Origin: JBOGEN01 sp050743265
GTDB taxonomy: Bacteria > Actinomycetota > Actinomycetes > JBOGEN01
Assembly (NCBI GenBank): GCA_050743265.1
Contig: JBOGEN010000216.1
Span: forward strand, 1-10,091
Length of the DNA stretch: 10,091 nucleotides
Reading direction: 5' to 3'
The position numbers and the translations under genes are program-made. The notes under the pieces were generated by a model that had not been told where the DNA came from, made no database searches, and saw nothing but the letters and a program-made list of their open reading frames with translations. Below are positions 6,952 through 10,091 of the stretch, piece after piece (position 1 is the stretch's first letter; each line of letters begins with the position of its first letter).

Positions 6952-6976
6952 GGAAAACCTGTTGGCTCGTGACGTT
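6952..6976 (+). promoter_or_regulatory. Possible ECF-sigma-type promoter of the EamA exporter
   Basis: GGAAA at 6952-6956 is followed after 16 bases by CGTT at 6973-6976, close to the GGAAC-N16-CGTT form of ECF sigma promoters and also near the GGAAT-N18-GTT form of SigR/SigH. The start of transcription would be near 6983, giving a leader of about 28 bases with the AAAGGGG ribosome site. The spacing matches the similar motif upstream of the aldo/keto reductase. Confidence 0.3.
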
Positions 6977-7010
6977 GAATGGGCGACAGCACCGAAAGGG
7001 GCCAGCGCTC

Positions 7011-7973
7011 ATGACAGTCACGTCGCCGCCCACCGGGGTCGCACCTCCGATCCCCCGACCCGTCGCGATCTGGGCCGCGCTCGGCATCGTGTACGTGGTC
7101 TGGGGGTCGACGTACCTGGGCATCCGGGTGGCCGTGCAGGCCGGGCTGCCACCGCTGGTCTCCGCCGGGGCGCGGTTCCTGCTCGCCGGGCTGATCCTGG
7201 CCGCCGTGGTGGCCGTACGGCGTGGGCCCTCGGCGTTCCGTTCCGCGCCGCGGCAGGTGGGAGCCGCCGCCGTGATCGGGTGCCTCCTGCTCTTCGGTGG
7301 CAACGGGGGCGTGATGGTCGCCGAGCAGACCGTCCCGTCCGGCCTGGCCGCGCTGCTCATCGCGGCCGTCCCGCTGTGGGTGGTCATCTGGCGTACGGCC
7401 ACCGGTGACCGCCCGCGCACGATGACGCTGCTCGGCGTGGCCCTTGGCCTCGGAGGGCTCGCCATGCTCGCGCTCTCCGGCGGGAGCACCTCGGGCGCCG
7501 AGACGTGGGGCATCGTTCTCGTGATCGCCGCCACGATGTCGTGGGCCACGGGATCGTTCTTCTCGTCCCGCATCGGCATGCCCGCCGACCCGTTCGTCTC
7601 GACCGTGTGGGAGATGCTGGCCGCGGGCGCAGCGATGATCGTCGCCGGCACCGCGCGTGGCGAGCTGGCCGGGTTCGAGGCGGGGGACGTGCCCACCAAG
7701 GGCTGGGTCGCGCTTGCCTACCTCGTCGTGTTCGGGTCGATCGTCGCGTTCACCTCGTACGTGTGGCTGCTCCACTCGGCCCCGATCTCGCTGGTCGCCA
7801 CGTACGCGTACGTGAACCCCGTGGTGGCCGTGTTCCTGGGCTGGATCATCCTCTCCGAGACGGTGAGCTTGCCGATCGTGCTCGGCGGTGCGATCGTCGT
7901 CGCCGCGGTCGGGCTCGTCGTCTCGACCGAGCGCCCTCGCCCGGCGACCGAGCCCGAGCCGGAGTGCGCCTGA
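7011..7973 (+). CDS. EamA/DMT-superfamily transporter, YedA-like
   Basis: This 320-residue inner-membrane protein belongs to the drug/metabolite transporter superfamily. It has ten predicted membrane segments at about 17-37, 47-69, 82-104, 108-127, 138-156, 165-187, 196-215, 231-255, 259-282 and 285-305, made of two EamA repeats. The hallmark first-repeat motif is clear (YVVWGSTYLGIRVAV, then RFLLAGLIL), as is the second-repeat motif (ATYAYVNPVVAVFLGW followed by SE). Members export amino acids or other small metabolites, but the substrate is not predictable here. The C-terminal tail is polar (ERPRPATEPEPE). The ATG at 7011 was preferred over GTG at 6969 because AAAGGGG ends 9 bases before it and the extra 14 residues of the longer form lie over a promoter-like motif. 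GNAT and VOC genes follow closely and may share its transcript. Confidence 0.9.
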   Translation: MTVTSPPTGVAPPIPRPVAIWAALGIVYVVWGSTYLGIRVAVQAGLPPLVSAGARFLLAGLILAAVVAVRRGPSAFRSAPRQVGAAAVIGCLLLFGGNGGVMVAEQTVPSGLAALLIAAVPLWVVIWRTATGDRPRTMTLLGVALGLGGLAMLALSGGSTSGAETWGIVLVIAATMSWATGSFFSSRIGMPADPFVSTVWEMLAAGAAMIVAGTARGELAGFEAGDVPTKGWVALAYLVVFGSIVAFTSYVWLLHSAPISLVATYAYVNPVVAVFLGWIILSETVSLPIVLGGAIVVAAVGLVVSTERPRPATEPEPECA

Positions 7974-8008
7974 CCCCCCGAGGCCGCAGGACATCGGAGG
8001 CCTGACCC

Positions 8009-8518
8009 GTGGCCCACCTCGTACCGCCGACGGTCACGTTGCAGGCCTCGTTCGTCGAGGCGCTGGACGAGTACCGCCGCGACGACGCGTACGACGTGCT
8101 CGACCCGGGTGCGGCACGTGACCCGGCCGCCTTCGCCCGGTACGTGGAGGGCCTGCGCGACGCCGTCCGGCCGTCCGAGGAGCAGGTCATGGCCCCCGTG
8201 CCCACGACCACGCTGTGGTGGGTGGACGGGTCGACGTACCTGGGGACCCTGACGATCCGGCACCGGCTCGGCACCGACTTCCTCGCCACGTACGGCGGGC
8301 ACCTGGGCTACCGCGTGCGGCCCGCCGCGCGCGGGCAGGGTCACGCGACGCGGATGCTCGCCGCCGCCCTCCCCGTGATGGCATCGCTGGGCATCGATCC
8401 CGCCCTGGTCACCTGCGACACGGTCAACGGAGCCTCGCGGCGGGTCATCGAGCGCAACGGCGGACGGTTCGAGAGCGCGCTGGACGGCAAGCTCAGGTTC
8501 TGGGTCGACACGCGCTGA
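8009..8518 (+). CDS. GNAT-family N-acetyltransferase
   Basis: This 169-residue protein has the acetyl-CoA-dependent GNAT fold. Motif A covers about 98-121 (HLGYRVRPAARGQGHATRM), with the pyrophosphate-binding pattern R-G-Q-G-H-A at 108-113 fitting R/Q-x-x-G-x-G/A. Motif B follows with Asn140 and ASRRVIERNGG at 142-152, as in many small-molecule or antibiotic-type acetyltransferases. The first 65 residues are not obviously GNAT core and look like the N-terminal part of predicted acetyltransferases of the COG3981 type. The acceptor substrate is unknown. The GTG at 8009 is supported by GGAGG at 7996-8000, 8 bases upstream. It starts 35 bases after the exporter stop, so co-transcription is likely. 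Confidence 0.9.
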   Translation: MAHLVPPTVTLQASFVEALDEYRRDDAYDVLDPGAARDPAAFARYVEGLRDAVRPSEEQVMAPVPTTTLWWVDGSTYLGTLTIRHRLGTDFLATYGGHLGYRVRPAARGQGHATRMLAAALPVMASLGIDPALVTCDTVNGASRRVIERNGGRFESALDGKLRFWVDTR

Positions 8519-8569
8519 CCTCGGCGTGTGGCCTGTGGCGGACCCGCTACGTGACTGGGAGGTCCTGAC

Positions 8570-8959
8570 ATGACCAGCAAGGTCACCGAGCTTGCGATCG
8601 ACTGTGCCGATCCCCACGGTCTCGCCCGGTTCTGGTGCTCGGTCCTCGACTATGAGGTGCAAGACGAAGACGACGGAACCGTCACAATCGGCTCCCCTCT
8701 GGTGCCTGAAGGCAAGAACCACCGTGGCCCGGTGCCACCGACCTTGACTTTCGCGCACGTGCCCGAGGGCAAGACCGTCAAGAACAGGCTCCACCTCGAC
8801 GTCAACCCCACCGACAGGGAGCAGGACGAAGAGGTCCGTCGCCTGCTCGACCTCGGTGCTCGACACGCCGACGTCGGCCAAACCGGCGAGGAGAGCTGGG
8901 TCACGCTTGCCGACCCAGAGGGGAACGAGTTCTGCGTCCTCGCGGGCCGCCGCCCCTGA
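8570..8959 (+). CDS. VOC-family (glyoxalase-like) protein
   Basis: This 129-residue protein is a single vicinal-oxygen-chelate module of the Glyoxalase_6 type common in actinobacteria. The opening strand and helix ELAIDCADPHGLARFWCSVL (7-26), the mid strand NRLHLDV with His75, and the closing WVTLADPEGNEFCVL (110-124) with Glu120 give the usual beta-alpha-beta-beta-beta repeats and possible metal ligands. Family members include dioxygenases, glyoxalases, antibiotic-binding proteins and many of unknown function; nothing here selects among them. The ATG at 8570 has GGGAGG at 8557-8562, 7 bases upstream. By hand count about 23 of 129 codons end in A or T, clearly more than its neighbours, suggesting a different history. 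It lies 51 bases after the GNAT gene on the same strand and is convergent with the phosphatase gene. Confidence 0.88.
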   Translation: MTSKVTELAIDCADPHGLARFWCSVLDYEVQDEDDGTVTIGSPLVPEGKNHRGPVPPTLTFAHVPEGKTVKNRLHLDVNPTDREQDEEVRRLLDLGARHADVGQTGEESWVTLADPEGNEFCVLAGRRP

Positions 8960-9018
8960 CCGGAGGCCGCACACCGCGCGCTTCACGCCGTTCACCCCTC
9001 AGGGTTGACCTGCACGGC

Positions 9019-9037
9019 AGCCACGGCCCCCGCGGCT
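9019..9037 (-). terminator. Hairpin at the end of the phosphatase gene
   Basis: On the minus strand AGCCGCGG (9037-9030) pairs with CCGTGGCT (9026-9019), eight pairs including one G-U, around a 3-base loop. The stem begins at the gene's stop codon, a common placement for GC-rich terminators. There is no T-tract, and on the plus strand the same stem has one mismatch, so it would serve the minus-strand gene better than the convergent VOC gene. Confidence 0.4.
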
Positions 9038-10091
9038 CACGCGTCGAACTCGAACCAGACCGTCTTGCCCTCGGGTGTCCGGCGTACGCCCCACTCGGGG
9101 GCGAGGCGTTCGAGCAGGTGCAGCCCGCGACCGGAGTCCACCTCGGGAGAGCTCAGCCGCCGGACGGGGCGCAGCCGGCTCCCGTCCGTCACCTCCACGC
9201 GCAGCCGGGACGTCGTACGGCACAGCCGCAGGCCCACCGGCGTCCCCGCGTGCCGGACGACGTTGGTCACCAGCTCGGAGGTGAGCAGCTCCACGGTGTC
9301 CGCGAGCGAGTCGAGACCGTGCGCGGCGCAGAAGCGGAGGGCCTCGGCCCGCGCCCGGGATGCGCTTGCCGCCTCGGGAGGCAGCTCGAGCACGAACACG
9401 TCGTGTCGTCCCCGCGGGTCGTCCGATCCGGGGACGCGCAGGACGACCACGGCGATGTCGTCCCGGGGACGCCCCCCGGCGAACCCGACGGCGGCGTCGA
9501 CGACCGCGTCCGCCACGGCCTCGGCGTCCCCGTGGAGGGTCGCGAGGGCGGAGGCGAGCAGGTCGTCGGCGAACTCACCGGACGGGTTCCTCGCCTCGAC
9601 GACGCCGTCGGTGACGAGCACCATGACGTCCCCCCGGCAGAGCCGCACCTGCGTGTCGGCCACCTCCGCCATCGGAAGGAGCCCGGCGGCCATGCCGGGG
9701 TCGCCGGCGACCTCCTGCCCGCCGTCGGCACGGCGGATGACCGGCTGGGGGTGCCCGGCGAGGGACAGCCGAACGTCGCACCCGTCCGCGGACGGCTGCA
9801 CCTCGAGGTAGGCAACCGTGCAGAAGTGGTCCTGCTCGGACTCCATGAGCTCGTCGTTGAGCACGCCGAGCACGAGCCCGGGACCCGGCTCGCTGCGGGC
9901 GGCGGTACGCACGGTGTGTCGCGCCAGCGCGGTGAGCGAGGCCGCGCGCACGCCCTTGCCCGACACGTCCCCGATGACGATCCCCCAGCGGCCGGGCGCC
10001 ACCTGGAACAGGTCGTAGAAGTCGCCGCCGACCTGCGCACCCTGCTCGACCGGCCGGTACCGGGTGGCCACCTGCAGCCCGTGGGGTGCCT
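9037..10091 (-). CDS. SpoIIE/RsbU-type PP2C phosphatase with RsbW-like ATPase domain, N-terminus off right edge
   Basis: The frame is open to the right edge, where the residues APHGLQVATRYRPV fit the start of a SpoIIE domain. The GTG at 10071 is therefore probably internal and the gene partial; PAS, GAF or response-regulator sensor domains may lie beyond the window. Counting from that codon, the PP2C domain covers about 1-213, with metal-binding motifs GGDFYD at 15-20, GDVSGKG at 34-40, TDGVVEARN at 154-162 and RDDIAVVV at 203-210. The C-terminal 120 residues form a GHKL ATPase of the anti-sigma RsbW type, with N-box ELLTSELVTNVVRH at 261-274 (Asn270), VTDGS at 294-298 and SGRGLHLLERL at 313-323. 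Such fusions act in partner switching: the phosphatase dephosphorylates an anti-anti-sigma (STAS) protein and the ATPase domain can phosphorylate it or bind a sigma factor. No partner gene is visible. All key residues appear intact. Confidence 0.92.
   Translation of the reverse strand, partial: APHGLQVATRYRPVEQGAQVGGDFYDLFQVAPGRWGIVIGDVSGKGVRAASLTALARHTVRTAARSEPGPGLVLGVLNDELMESEQDHFCTVAYLEVQPSADGCDVRLSLAGHPQPVIRRADGGQEVAGDPGMAAGLLPMAEVADTQVRLCRGDVMVLVTDGVVEARNPSGEFADDLLASALATLHGDAEAVADAVVDAAVGFAGGRPRDDIAVVVLRVPGSDDPRGRHDVFVLELPPEAASASRARAEALRFCAAHGLDSLADTVELLTSELVTNVVRHAGTPVGLRLCRTTSRLRVEVTDGSRLRPVRRLSSPEVDSGRGLHLLERLAPEWGVRRTPEGKTVWFEFDA

Noticed and set aside
6969..7010. Earlier GTG start for the EamA transporter
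   Set aside because: The ATG at 7011 has a better placed AAAGGGG, and the extra residues cover a likely leader and promoter region.
9005..9811. Plus-strand open frame opposite the phosphatase gene
   Set aside because: The minus strand carries all PP2C and ATPase motifs; the plus frame is Ser/Arg/Thr-rich shadow.
1..10091. CRISPR array, tRNA, rRNA, IS element or phage genes
   Set aside because: No regularly spaced repeats, no tRNA-like cloverleaf, and no transposase or integrase motifs were seen on either strand.

Overview
The window comes from a very GC-rich bacterium with GTG starts, strong G/C bias at third codon positions and purine-rich Shine-Dalgarno sequences. Its gene content (EamA exporter, CydDC exporter, SpoIIE/RsbU-type phosphatase fused to an anti-sigma-like ATPase) fits an actinobacterium, most likely in or near Micrococcales (Cellulomonas-like). 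The genus is a guess from composition and gene types. I see no phage, IS element, CRISPR, tRNA or rRNA signature.

Left part: a minus-strand gene cut by the left edge encodes a membrane-anchored protein with a long Pro/Thr/Ser/Ala-rich stalk. It is divergent from a complete plus-strand aldehyde dehydrogenase gene, and a perfect 10-bp inverted repeat lies between them. The dehydrogenase converges on a two-gene minus-strand operon, cydD-cydC, joined by a GTGA stop/start overlap. This operon encodes the heterodimeric thiol-exporting ABC transporter needed for cytochrome bd assembly. The cydAB oxidase genes that often precede it are not in the window. A possible 31-codon ORF overlaps the cydD start.

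Middle part: a 323-base divergent region separates cydD from a plus-strand aldo/keto reductase gene. Next come an EamA-family drug/metabolite exporter, a GNAT acetyltransferase and a small VOC (glyoxalase-fold) protein, all on the plus strand. The last three are closely spaced and may be co-transcribed. Weak ECF-sigma-like promoter motifs (GGAA followed 16 bases later by CG) lie upstream of the reductase and of the exporter.

Right part: a minus-strand gene running off the right edge encodes the catalytic part of a PP2C/SpoIIE phosphatase followed by a C-terminal RsbW-like ATPase domain, a partner-switching regulator of sigma factors.

Overall this looks like ordinary chromosomal housekeeping and accessory-metabolism DNA: redox enzymes, redox-linked export, small detoxification or modification enzymes, and a stress-signalling regulator. 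I did not find a convincing undescribed system. The points worth a second look are the small ORF before cydD, the paired promoter-like motifs, several inverted or tandem repeats between genes, and the atypical codon use of the VOC gene.
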